The position numbers and the translations under genes are program-made. This document shows, piece by piece, positions 9,837-17,713 of a DNA stretch of 64,000 bases (within the stretch, counting starts at the first letter, position 1; the number at the start of each line of letters is the position of its first letter). This DNA is from Rhizobium sp. BK376. Lineage in GTDB: Bacteria; Pseudomonadota; Alphaproteobacteria; Rhizobiales; Rhizobiaceae. The notes under the pieces are model-generated. The model did no database searches and had not been told where the DNA came from. It worked only from the letters and a program-made list of their open reading frames with translations. The stretch lies in the NCBI RefSeq assembly GCF_004341625.1, contig NZ_SLZG01000006.1, forward strand, positions 248,001 through 312,000. The letters are read 5' to 3'.

Positions 9837-9855
9837 TTCTTATAGTCTATAAGAA
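9837..9855. promoter_or_regulatory. 19-bp near-perfect operator upstream of the LuxR-type gene
   Basis: TTCTTATAG-T-CTATAAGAA, two perfect 9-bp arms around one base, about 78 bases upstream of the start codon. Length and symmetry fit a dimeric regulator site of the LuxR kind, possibly autoregulatory. Confidence 0.5.
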
Positions 9856-10468
9856 CTCGGCGAGAGATAGCTGGAGCCTAGACAGCACATTCGGACGCTT
9901 ACTACGTGCAGTCCCGGAATCGACTTACCACTGCAGGCGTCCCAATCCTGGCCGAGTTCCCATACGGCAAGCACCTCAACAAAGCTTCCAAAGGCGCTGA
10001 AAAGTAACCCGATCTGTGACCAAGCGATTGGAGTGAGAACCGCCGGTTACGGCGTGCTGTCGACAGGGTCGGCGTCGTCTCCATGTCCTCGTCCGAGGCA
10101 ATCGGAGGGCCAGACGGCAAAGACGGCTGACTCGAAAGCCAATAAAGCCACAAAATCCCTCATTACCCGTTATGATTACACACAAACTAAGATCCAGCGG
10201 CGGGTGAGATCAGCCGGGATTTTTTCTAAGTCGTGCGGCGCTGTGCACATCACGAGATACCGGCCAAGCGCGGTGTCTCTGGTAATCGAAACGTTGTGAT
10301 TTGTGGAATTGCTTGAGGCCCCGACAGCGTGTCCGGTCTGCACACCTTGCCGGCGCACGGAGGCCACCGCCCGATGATCTATCGATCCGACATGCGGCTT
10401 GGAAAACCGCCACTGAGAATGGCTTCGCTTTGCTGGCCCCTACAGCGGTGCAAATGGGAGCCAATCCG

Positions 10469-11557
10469 CTAGGTGTGTATGAAGTTGAGGATATCGTCTA
10501 CGAGAGCCGAATGGGCGTCCGTGATGTTGCCCTCTCCGCCGTGGCCGCCGATACCGGCCAGCTGAAGCGCATGCTGATCGTAGAGAACATGGTCGATCTG
10601 TTGGGCGTCGGCCGTCCCGCCGGCAGGAACGGCAATGTTGATCGGATGGAAATACGCGAGATTGACATCCACCATGCTTCCGGTCGCCGATCCCGATCCT
10701 CCACCGCCACCCGCATGGTTGCCGGTAAAGATCGTGCCGGATGACATGTTGAAGCCGCCGCCGTCACCGCCAACACCTGCGATCTGTACGGTGCCCTGAT
10801 CGAAGATTGCATTATTTGTCTGGTGAGCCTCAGCCGAACCGCCTGCGGCGCCCACGGCGATATTGATCGGTGAGAAGATAGCCACACTCACGTCGATCAT
10901 GCTGCCAATGAAATCTCCATCGCCCCCATGGCCCGCATAATTGTCACCCGTGAATGTGAGCGCTGTACCCGGGTTTGCCGACGCACCATGGGCCGCGACA
11001 TTATGGTCCCCGCCCGAGCCGCCGACACCGCCAATCTGGGTTGCCCCTTGCAGGAATAGCGCATTGTTCGATTGCTCCGCGTGCGCAGTCGAGCCAGGGC
11101 CTGCAGCGACCGCCGTATTCACGGGCGCAAACAGCGCGACTTCCGAACTCACGAGTCCGCCATAAAAAAGGCCATTACCGCCAGTCCCGGCGTGGTTGGC
11201 ATATTCGTCGCCGCCGATGGCGGTGTTTCCACTTCCGCCGTTCCCGCCTATCCCGGCCATTTCGGTGGGATGCTGATTGATCAGCGCGTCGTTGCCCTGG
11301 AAAGCATCCGCACCGGAGTGAGGTCCCGCAATAGCGGCATTGGACGGCATGAAGACGGCCGATGCATTGCTGCTGATCAGGCCGTCGCTTATTCCATCAC
11401 CACCGCTGCCGGCTGAATTATAGGCGGGACTGGAAGCCACATCCAGGGGAAGCCAGGTCGGAACCAGTGCCAAGTGCCCCGCGGCCGAATTGGAGGCAAG
11501 GTTTTGATCGGCGCCCACTTTGGGCAGGTCTTCCAGTAGCGAACGAATTTCCGTCAT
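10469..11557 (-). CDS. Glycine-rich four-module repeat protein, candidate type I secretion substrate
   Basis: A 362-residue protein of no recognised family. It has no Sec signal or membrane helix. Four modules of about 63 residues start near 49, 123, 208 and 282. Each opens AG.GG.G, contains a hydrophobic centre like V..AIF.P.N.AV, and closes with [AG]G[VI]GG.GG..N (101-111, 176-186, 260-270, 334-344). The C-terminus is a short hydrophobic segment (ALVDDILNFIHT). ATG 11557 is chosen because GGAGA precedes it by about 7 bases. A shorter protein with the same module lies divergently at 12263, directly before type I secretion genes, so secretion is the best guess. Consensus RTX nonapeptides are not evident. 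Confidence 0.65.
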   Translation of the reverse strand: MTEIRSLLEDLPKVGADQNLASNSAAGHLALVPTWLPLDVASSPAYNSAGSGGDGISDGLISSNASAVFMPSNAAIAGPHSGADAFQGNDALINQHPTEMAGIGGNGGSGNTAIGGDEYANHAGTGGNGLFYGGLVSSEVALFAPVNTAVAAGPGSTAHAEQSNNALFLQGATQIGGVGGSGGDHNVAAHGASANPGTALTFTGDNYAGHGGDGDFIGSMIDVSVAIFSPINIAVGAAGGSAEAHQTNNAIFDQGTVQIAGVGGDGGGFNMSSGTIFTGNHAGGGGGSGSATGSMVDVNLAYFHPINIAVPAGGTADAQQIDHVLYDQHALQLAGIGGHGGEGNITDAHSALVDDILNFIHT

Positions 11558-11687
11558 TGTCGTCTCCATCCCGCGTCCGCGCTCGACCGCGCTTCCACCG
11601 AACGCACGGCGGAATGCAGCCCAATTCATTCGGCATTGTGTAACCGAACGCGGAAAAAACGGAGCCTGCAATTCGTCTATAGCTGTT

Positions 11688-11705
11688 TGGCTAGCTCGAT
11701 AGCCA
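11688..11705. promoter_or_regulatory. Inverted repeat upstream of the four-module protein gene
   Basis: TGGCTA-GCTCGA-TAGCCA, 6-bp arms with a 6-base centre, about 130 bases upstream of the start at 11557. A possible regulator site; no further support. Confidence 0.3.
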
Positions 11706-12133
11706 TTTGGCTGTCACGGCAGCAATCTCACATTGTTCGAGACCAACCGGCGCGCAGTAATCTACCTTGGCGATGCGCGATAACCCTATCGAGATCAACT
11801 CTGGCGCGTACAGCACTCGACAAAACGAAGAGACCGAGAACCGCTGGGATCCGCCTCTGGATCGGCGCGCCCTTGCATCTTGCGCGACCGTTCTTGCGAG
11901 GGAACAGCGGGAGTTTTCAGCCCCCAACGACATCTTCCTCGACACATGCTGGCGATGGAAAATCCCCATCACAGCGAGGTTAAAAGCCCGGCGATCTGCT
12001 TCGGAAAATGGCGGGAGTTCCGGAAGGTGCCAGGCACGATCGCGGCCATGTCATCCCCTGGCAAACCACTAAGGACTAAGCATAAATAACGCTCCATCGC
12101 CTTGAAGTATACGTCCAAAGGAACGTCTCCAAA

Positions 12134-12143
12134 TATCTAGATA
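12134..12143. promoter_or_regulatory. 10-bp palindrome upstream of the short glycine-rich gene
   Basis: TATCTAGATA, perfectly self-complementary, about 120 bases before the start at 12263. Short, so chance occurrence is possible. Confidence 0.25.
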
Positions 12144-12262
12144 GTTCGCAGTTGAAAACACGAGCAATATTCACACGCGGTTGTCTTGGCTGGCGGTGAC
12201 ATGCTGGATACCTACGCCGTAGAAGGAAACGCGGACGAAACGAAGTAGAAGGAGTGACATCA

Positions 12263-12838
12263 ATGCCTATCCCACAAGTATCTGACACAATTCATCTCAA
12301 CCACTCGGATGCGGGTGACGGAAACGCCGGTAACGGCGGCGATGGCTACAACCACGGGGATATTTCTTACAACCCGATTGCGTTTGTCGCCAACACACAA
12401 ACAGTCGAAGGGGCATATACCGATCTGCACAACGGCGATCACGTTTGGCAGGCGGCAGGCTGGGGCTCTGGCGATGGCGGTGCTGGTGGCGCAAGTCAAG
12501 CGCAGAACAATGGCTTCTTCGCAGCCGTTACAAGCGGCGCCGGTGGAGCAGGGGGAGACTCTCACTCCGATGGTGATCAGGGAAGCTTGAGCGGCGGCGA
12601 CACGGCTGCAGTGGCTGCGGCTACAACCGCGACACAGAACACGCAGTTGATGGCCGATCAGCACGCCACAATTCTCGCCGGCGTCGGCGGCAACGGCGGC
12701 AACGGCAACCTGGCCCAGGGCGGCGATATTTCGGCAGCAGTGGTTCACTCAGATCCCGAAACGACGACGGTGAACAACGCTCTCGATCATTTCGTAAACG
12801 CCTTCGGCGATATCGATCTCAGCCATCTTGGCTCCTGA
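12263..12838 (+). CDS. Short glycine-rich module protein, candidate substrate of the adjacent type I exporter
   Basis: A 191-residue Gly/Ala/Asp/Asn-rich protein with no Sec signal. Its start (AGNGGDG, 22-28) and end (DQHATILAGVGGNGGNGN, 132-149) match one module of the four-module protein at 10469-11557, with extra Gly-rich sequence between. The C-terminal 25 residues (VNNALDHFVNAFGDIDLSHLGS region) are amphipathic with hydrophobic spacing, as in type I secretion signals. ATG 12263 has GGAG 8 bases upstream; the GTG at 12254 overlaps that site and is unlikely. It is followed by a hairpin and then the exporter genes. Function is unknown; secretion is inferred. Confidence 0.7.
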   Translation: MPIPQVSDTIHLNHSDAGDGNAGNGGDGYNHGDISYNPIAFVANTQTVEGAYTDLHNGDHVWQAAGWGSGDGGAGGASQAQNNGFFAAVTSGAGGAGGDSHSDGDQGSLSGGDTAAVAAATTATQNTQLMADQHATILAGVGGNGGNGNLAQGGDISAAVVHSDPETTTVNNALDHFVNAFGDIDLSHLGS

Positions 12839-12846
12839 ATTCGGGC

Positions 12847-12886
12847 CATGAGGGTCGCTGGTTCCGGCCGACGACCCTCATGTTTT
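12847..12886 (+). terminator. Hairpin terminator/attenuator between substrate and exporter genes
   Basis: A perfect 11-bp stem CATGAGGGTCG (12847-12857) / CGACCCTCATG (12872-12882), 14-base loop, then TTTT. It begins 9 bases after the small glycine-rich gene. Partial termination here would give much more substrate mRNA than transporter mRNA, a common arrangement in secretion operons. Confidence 0.7.
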
Positions 12887-12941
12887 GATGAACTGGTCGG
12901 ACGCCCCTCCTTGTCAGTATCAAATGCAGCGAGATCTGATA

Positions 12942-14657
12942 ATGACAACGATTTCCATAAAGCCGCCGAATCCACAGACGCAGCTGGTTGTTGCGCTCCG
13001 AGCCTGTGCCGGGGCCTTCGGGCTGGTCTTCGTCTATAGCTGCGGGTACAATCTCTTTCTTCTCGCGCCATCCATCTACCTCCTGCAGATCTATGACCGG
13101 GTCCTGTCGAGCCGAAGTGCCGACACGCTGTTGATGCTGACGATGATCATCGCCGTCGCTGTGGTGGTCGGGTCGACGCTGGATATCGTGCGCAGGGCCG
13201 CTCTTTCGCGCATCGGCAGCTGGCTGGACCACAGGTTGCGGCCCATGGTGCTCACCGCATCGTTCGAATATGCGGCTCGCGCCGATACGGCGGTCGCCAC
13301 GGACTGCTATAGGGACCTGGCCACGTTGCGTCAGTTTCTGGATTCGCCGGCGAGTTCGTTGCTTTTCGACGTCCCCTGGGCACTGGTATTCCTGTCCCTG
13401 CTCTTTCTCGTGCACCCCCTGCTTGGGACGATCGGTCTTGTCAGCGCACTCGCCCTTCTGTTCTTTGCAATCCTGACAGAACTGACGACGCGACGGCCGC
13501 TTGCCCACGCCAATATTGCCCTTTCGAAGAGCTATCTGCGATTTGCGACTGCGCTCAAAAACATCCATGTGATCCGTGCGATGGGCATGCAGGATGGCGC
13601 AGCACAGATCGTCTATCGCGATGCCGAAGTGGCAAGGCAGGCGCAGGACAGCGCGATGCATCGCACGGAGATCATTCTGGGCTTCTCCAAATCGATCCGC
13701 ACGCTGACGCAGATCCTCATGATGGGGGCCGCTACATGGCTGGTACTAGCCTATAACAGCAGTCCTGGGATCATTTTCGTCGCGAGCCTACTGCTTGGGC
13801 GCGGGCTTGCACCTATCGAAGGCGCAATAGGTGCATGGCGCTCTTTTGCCTTTGCGCGCAACGCCTTCAATCGTCTGAACAGAATGCTGATCGCCGTTTC
13901 ATCCGAGGACGATGCCCGGATGGTGCAGGTACCGGAGCCCAACGGTCTCGTTCTCGACAATGTCAGCTACACGCTGCCATCCGCTGGTCGCCAGATATTG
14001 AGGGGCGTCACCCTGCGGCTTGCCCCCGGTGAATGTGTGGCCGTCATCGGCCCGTCGGGATCTGGAAAATCGACATTGGGTCGCATCATAGCAGGCGTCG
14101 CGCAGGCAACGAGCGGATGCGCCCTTCTCGGTGGTGTGGATATCTCTGCTCTTCGCCTTTGCGGGGGGACCAGCCACGTCGGATACCTACCGCAAGACAT
14201 CGAACTCTTCGGCGGAGCAATCAAGGATGTCATCGGCCGGCTGGACGGAGGAGATCCCAGCAAGGCCATCGACGCCGCAAAGCTCGTCGGATTGCACGAG
14301 GCGATCATGCGGCTGCCTCGGGGCTACGACACTGATATCGGAGAGGGTGGAAGCCTGCTCCTTCGCGCCCAGCGCCAACAGCTGGGGCTGGCACGGGCGG
14401 CCTATGGAAATCCGTCCCTCGTCGTTCTCGACGATCCGAATTCGAGCCTGGATTATGACGGCGAGCGCATGCTGTTCAACGCAATTGAGCGGATGAAATC
14501 CCGACGGATGACCGTCGTTGTCATAACGCACCGGATGGGCATCCTTCCGATCACCAACAAGATTGCCATCATGCGGAACGGAACGGTGGCCGCGTTCGGC
14601 GACAGCGAGCGGATCTATGACACCTATCTGCAACCACAATCGCAATCAGGAACGTAG
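12942..14657 (+). CDS. Type I secretion ABC transporter (PrtD/PrsD-like) with degenerate signature motif
   Basis: A 571-residue inner-membrane exporter: transmembrane domain about residues 15-310, nucleotide-binding domain about 330-560. No N-terminal C39 peptidase. Walker A GPSGSGKS starts at G370. The signature LSGGQ is replaced by LLRAQ (473-477), and the Walker B catalytic glutamate by aspartate (LDDP, D498). The switch histidine (VITHRMG) is kept. These changes predict weak or altered ATPase activity, unless a partner subunit supplies a good site. The start is uncertain: 12942 is used, with 12924 and 12885 also in frame and all lacking a strong ribosome site. It sits between a candidate substrate and its fusion protein. 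TolC is not encoded nearby. Confidence 0.85.
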   Translation: MTTISIKPPNPQTQLVVALRACAGAFGLVFVYSCGYNLFLLAPSIYLLQIYDRVLSSRSADTLLMLTMIIAVAVVVGSTLDIVRRAALSRIGSWLDHRLRPMVLTASFEYAARADTAVATDCYRDLATLRQFLDSPASSLLFDVPWALVFLSLLFLVHPLLGTIGLVSALALLFFAILTELTTRRPLAHANIALSKSYLRFATALKNIHVIRAMGMQDGAAQIVYRDAEVARQAQDSAMHRTEIILGFSKSIRTLTQILMMGAATWLVLAYNSSPGIIFVASLLLGRGLAPIEGAIGAWRSFAFARNAFNRLNRMLIAVSSEDDARMVQVPEPNGLVLDNVSYTLPSAGRQILRGVTLRLAPGECVAVIGPSGSGKSTLGRIIAGVAQATSGCALLGGVDISALRLCGGTSHVGYLPQDIELFGGAIKDVIGRLDGGDPSKAIDAAKLVGLHEAIMRLPRGYDTDIGEGGSLLLRAQRQQLGLARAAYGNPSLVVLDDPNSSLDYDGERMLFNAIERMKSRRMTVVVITHRMGILPITNKIAIMRNGTVAAFGDSERIYDTYLQPQSQSGT

Positions 14658-14671
14658 GGAGAGATGCTGCC

Positions 14672-16117
14672 ATGACCCTCGTTCAACTGGACGCAATACA
14701 GGCAAGAGTTTCAAATTCGCCGAAGACGGGCAAATGGTTCGGCCGACGGTCGAAGCCCGCAGTCAGGCAGTTGCGCCCGTATGCGCCGACGATCGTGCCT
14801 GAGCAGACCGGGCTTGCGCCGCCTTCGCCCATGCCGAGGCTTCGAGGTGTTGCCTGGACCGGCAACCTTATAATCTGCTTCTTCATAATCGGCCTCGGAA
14901 CTTGGTCGGTTCTGGCGCCGCTGAAGAGCGCGGCGATCGCATCCGGCATCATCGAGCCGGAGTCCAGCCGCAAGACCATCCAGCATCTCGAGGGCGGAAT
15001 CGTACGGCGGATACTCGTCAAGAACGGCGATACGGTCAAAGCCGGACAGGTCGTGATACAACTCGACGATACCAAGTCCCGCTCGGAGCGCGACAGCGTC
15101 CAAGGGCAGCTTTGGGATGCGGAAGGAAGCCGCGCTCGCTTGCTTGCCGAACAGACCGGCAGTGACTATGTCGCCTATCCGCCGGACCTCAGGACGGCAA
15201 TGGACAGATTCCCTTCGGTCAGCGCGATCCTGACCGGGCAACAGAAAATCTTCGAGGCCCGTCGCCGGGTCATGCAGTCGGAAATAGCGATCACCAATGA
15301 AAAGATAGCGCAGGTGCGGCAGGAGATCGTCGGGCTTGGCGCGCAGAAAGCGTCTCTGGCGAATAGAGCCGCAATCTCGCAGGAAGAGCTGGATCAGGTT
15401 GTTGCCCTCAGCGCCAAGGGGTTGGAGCGAAAGAGCAGACTGCTCAATCTCCAACGGGAACGAGCGGACCTTGATGGCCAGCAAGGTGAAGTGGAGGCAC
15501 AAATCTCCCGCGCCTCCCAGGTGATCAGCGAGTCGCAGGCCGATCTTGCAAAGCTGGAGAGCGACCGGTTGAGCGAAGTCGCCCAAGGCATGCGCGATAC
15601 GGAAAGCCAGATCATGCAGCTGCGCGAGCGCTTGCGGGCGATCGACGATCAACTGTCGAGAACCGATATCCGCGCGCCCGCCGATGGCGTCATCATGAAC
15701 TTGCGCATTCACACGGCTGGCGGCGTTATCGGCGCGGGCGAACCGCTGGTCGACCTTATGCCGGGCGCCGATCGGCTTATCGTGTCTGCGCATGTCAGGC
15801 CGGAAGATATCAATCTCGTCCATGCGGGCCTGGAGGCGCAGGTTCACCTGCTTCCCTACAATCAGCGGCGCGTGCCGCTCCTGAAGGGGCGGGTCGAATA
15901 TGTTTCAGCGGACCGTCTTACCGATGCGCAGACCGGCCAGCCCTACTTTGCCGCGACAATCCGCGTAACGGACGAGCGATTGGCGAAAATGAGTGATGTC
16001 GAACTGATCCCAGGCATGCCTGCACAGACATTGATCGAAACGGGCAAGAGCAGCGTAGCGTTCTATGCTGTCAGGCCTCTCCTCGACAGTTTCAACAGGG
16101 CATTTCGTGAGGACTGA
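14672..16117 (+). CDS. Type I secretion membrane fusion protein (HlyD/PrtE family)
   Basis: A 481-residue periplasmic adaptor. A cytoplasmic N-terminal tail of about 62 residues is longer than usual. One transmembrane helix follows (about 63-83), then a lipoyl half (QHLEGGIVRRILVKNGD), a long coiled-coil hairpin (about 165-310), the second lipoyl half (IRAPADGVIMNL) and a beta-barrel end (GMPAQTLIETG). It links the ABC exporter to an outer-membrane TolC encoded elsewhere. It starts 14 bases after the ABC gene behind AGGGAGAG, so the two are cotranscribed. Confidence 0.9.
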   Translation: MTLVQLDAIQARVSNSPKTGKWFGRRSKPAVRQLRPYAPTIVPEQTGLAPPSPMPRLRGVAWTGNLIICFFIIGLGTWSVLAPLKSAAIASGIIEPESSRKTIQHLEGGIVRRILVKNGDTVKAGQVVIQLDDTKSRSERDSVQGQLWDAEGSRARLLAEQTGSDYVAYPPDLRTAMDRFPSVSAILTGQQKIFEARRRVMQSEIAITNEKIAQVRQEIVGLGAQKASLANRAAISQEELDQVVALSAKGLERKSRLLNLQRERADLDGQQGEVEAQISRASQVISESQADLAKLESDRLSEVAQGMRDTESQIMQLRERLRAIDDQLSRTDIRAPADGVIMNLRIHTAGGVIGAGEPLVDLMPGADRLIVSAHVRPEDINLVHAGLEAQVHLLPYNQRRVPLLKGRVEYVSADRLTDAQTGQPYFAATIRVTDERLAKMSDVELIPGMPAQTLIETGKSSVAFYAVRPLLDSFNRAFRED

Positions 16118-16124
16118 CGCGGTG

Positions 16125-16409
16125 ATGGGCATGGGCAAGAGAAAATTCGACGACGAACAGATCACGGACATTCTGAGGGAGCACCAGGCCGGGGTGACGG
16201 TCGCGGATGTCTGCCATAGGCACGGCATCAGCGAGCCGACCTTCTATCGGTGGCAATCCCTGCAGTTCGGAAATGTCGGTCTCGATGCCAAAAGGGTCAG
16301 AGCACTGGAGGAAGAGAACCAGAAGCTTAAGAAGCTGTTGGCCGAAGCCATGCTCTCCGCAGCGACGCTAAGCGAGATGCTTGCAAAGACCACGAGGGGA
16401 CGGAACTAG
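16125..16409 (+). CDS. IS3-family OrfA-like helix-turn-helix protein without OrfB
   Basis: A 94-residue protein matching the HTH_Tnp_1/IS3 OrfA pattern: HTH about residues 8-45 (DDEQITDILREHQAG, HGISEPTFYRW), then a leucine-rich coiled coil (ALEEENQKLKKLLAEAML). Its end (LAKTTRGRN) departs from the usual OrfA tail. No OrfB reading frame or terminal inverted repeat follows; the next gene is convergent and their stop codons overlap. It starts 8 bases after the membrane fusion gene, so it may be cotranscribed. Either an IS remnant or a domesticated DNA-binding protein. GTG 16122 and ATG 16131 are alternative starts. Confidence 0.7.
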   Translation: MGMGKRKFDDEQITDILREHQAGVTVADVCHRHGISEPTFYRWQSLQFGNVGLDAKRVRALEEENQKLKKLLAEAMLSAATLSEMLAKTTRGRN

Positions 16410-16729
16410 CTCAGCGCCAGATCGAAAACGTGGTGGTGGATATGGCCATCGAACATTTCGAGCAGCCCCTTGGTCACGTCCCGACTTTCATACCGGACGG
16501 CTGAATCGAGCGCCGCAGCCAGCGCCTCCCGGCTTTCATACATGGTCGACAGCACGAAGGAATAGGCCGGCGCACCCTCGTCCCGTTCGATATTGTAAAG
16601 CACGCGGACTTCCCTCACACCCGGAAAGGCGAGCCACAGCGGCATCAGCTTTTCGGCGATATAGGCTTTGAATGCTTCTTCCTGGCCGGCATGGATCGTG
16701 CCTTCGAAAAAGGCCTGGCGGATGATCAT
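16406..16729 (-). CDS. Dimeric alpha/beta-barrel (ABM/EthD-like) small protein
   Basis: A 107-residue protein of ferredoxin-like fold type. Its strand-helix pattern (IIRQAFFEGTIHAGQEEAFKA; VREVRVLYNI; AYSFVLSTMY) resembles antibiotic-biosynthesis-monooxygenase or EthD-type proteins. A histidine cluster (HIHHHVF) lies near the end. It is the last gene of the amino-acid importer and dehydrogenase operon, 15 bases beyond the dehydrogenase stop. It may handle a reactive intermediate; activity is not known. Confidence 0.6.
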   Translation of the reverse strand: MIIRQAFFEGTIHAGQEEAFKAYIAEKLMPLWLAFPGVREVRVLYNIERDEGAPAYSFVLSTMYESREALAAALDSAVRYESRDVTKGLLEMFDGHIHHHVFDLALS

Positions 16730-16744
16730 CGGATATTTTCCCAG

Positions 16745-17680
16745 TCAGTTGACGGTGGTCGGCGGCTTTTCGCCGGCGAAATGAGCGGCGATGTTGGCAA
16801 GCACCAATTCGCCCATGGCGATGCGGGTTTCGACCGTGGCGCTGCCCTGATGCGGCATCAGCACGGTGTTCGGTGCGCTACGAAAGGCTTCGCGGATCGT
16901 CGGTTCATTGACGAAAACATCGAGCCCCGCGGCGGCGATCGTGCCGTCGTTCAGCGCGGCCAACAGTGCGTCTTCATCGACAACGCTGCCACGGGCGACG
17001 TTGATGAGGATACCGCCGCTCCCCAACGCCCTCAGCACGTTGGCATCGACAATGTTTTGGGTTGCTGCACTGGCCGCGATGCAGACAACGAGCACATCGC
17101 TGTCTTCGGCAAGCTCCAAGGGGGAAGAGCAGGATTTCCAATTGGTGTCGGTCACCGGAGATCGGTTCCAGTAGCGCACAGCCATGCCGAAGGCTTCGGC
17201 GCGTTTGCCGAAAGCCTTGCCGATCTGGCCGAGGCCGAGAATGCCGACACGCTTGCCCTTCGGGCTGTGGCCGAGCGGAAAACCGTCCGCTCCCCACTTG
17301 CCCTGCCGCACGAAGGCGTCGCCCTTGGCAACATGGCGCAGAACGCCAAGCATCAAAGCGATGCCGATATCGGCAACATCGTCGGTCAGCACACCTGGTG
17401 TGGTGGTGACGTCGATATTGCGGCTACGGGCGAATTTCAGGTCGATCTTGTCAGTACCGACGCCGTTGATGGCGATTACGCCCAGCGACGGCATCTTCTC
17501 GATCCATTCGTTGGAAAGGCCCGTGCCGCCGCCTGTCGCCACCGCACGGATGCCGGGCAGCGCCGCGTCAATCGCCGCCTTGTGAGCCGGCTCATAGAGA
17601 CGATGGACGGTGTAGGCTTCGTCTAAGCGCTCCTCGATGATTTGCATCATCGGCTCAACGAGCAATATCCCTGGTTTCAT
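16745..17680 (-). CDS. D-isomer-specific 2-hydroxyacid dehydrogenase
   Basis: A 311-residue NAD(P)-dependent dehydrogenase that reduces 2-keto acids such as glyoxylate or hydroxypyruvate, or runs in reverse. The dinucleotide motif is GILGLGQIGKAFGKR. The catalytic Arg lies in NVARGSVVDED, the Glu in NEPT and the His in MPHQGSAT. ATG 17680 is preferred over the TTG at 17701. It follows the importer ATPase gene, so it likely acts on the imported amino acid after deamination, or on a hydroxy acid. Confidence 0.88.
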   Translation of the reverse strand: MKPGILLVEPMMQIIEERLDEAYTVHRLYEPAHKAAIDAALPGIRAVATGGGTGLSNEWIEKMPSLGVIAINGVGTDKIDLKFARSRNIDVTTTPGVLTDDVADIGIALMLGVLRHVAKGDAFVRQGKWGADGFPLGHSPKGKRVGILGLGQIGKAFGKRAEAFGMAVRYWNRSPVTDTNWKSCSSPLELAEDSDVLVVCIAASAATQNIVDANVLRALGSGGILINVARGSVVDEDALLAALNDGTIAAAGLDVFVNEPTIREAFRSAPNTVLMPHQGSATVETRIAMGELVLANIAAHFAGEKPPTTVN

Positions 17681-17713
17681 GTCCGAAATTCCATATTTCA
17701 AAATTGTCCGCGG

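Larger units (their letters stand above)
9759..10468. other. 710-base non-coding stretch between the luxR-type gene and the glycine-rich protein gene
   Basis: No convincing gene was found here; short open frames lack ribosome sites and family features. The left end holds two inverted repeats (9807-9820 and 9837-9855) upstream of the LuxR-type gene. The right side lies downstream of the glycine-rich gene and shows no clear terminator. Confidence 0.5.
11558..12262. other. 705-base divergent intergenic region between the two glycine-rich genes
   Basis: No supported gene. It must carry both divergent promoters. Visible elements are the inverted repeat at 11688-11705 and a 10-bp palindrome TATCTAGATA at 12134-12143. 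A GGAAC at 12120 has no convincing matching -10. Codon-like structure is absent and the region is less G+C-rich than its surroundings. Confidence 0.45.

Noticed and set aside
9759..10468. Short open reading frames on both strands as genes
   Set aside because: They lack ribosome sites, family features and codon patterns like the neighbours.
10469..11636. Plus-strand open frames opposite the four-module protein
   Set aside because: They are reverse-strand readings of a repetitive Gly-rich gene with no own start signals.
12120..12147. EcfG-type promoter for the small glycine-rich gene
   Set aside because: GGAAC is present, but the only nearby -10 candidate (AGTT) has a mismatch and an 18-base spacer.
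10469..12838. Classical RTX toxin or adhesin
   Set aside because: The consensus calcium-binding nonapeptide GGxGxDxUx is not repeated; the Gly-rich module has a different pattern.
16125..16409. A complete IS3-family insertion sequence
   Set aside because: Only an OrfA-like frame is present; no OrfB, terminal inverted repeats or target duplication were seen.
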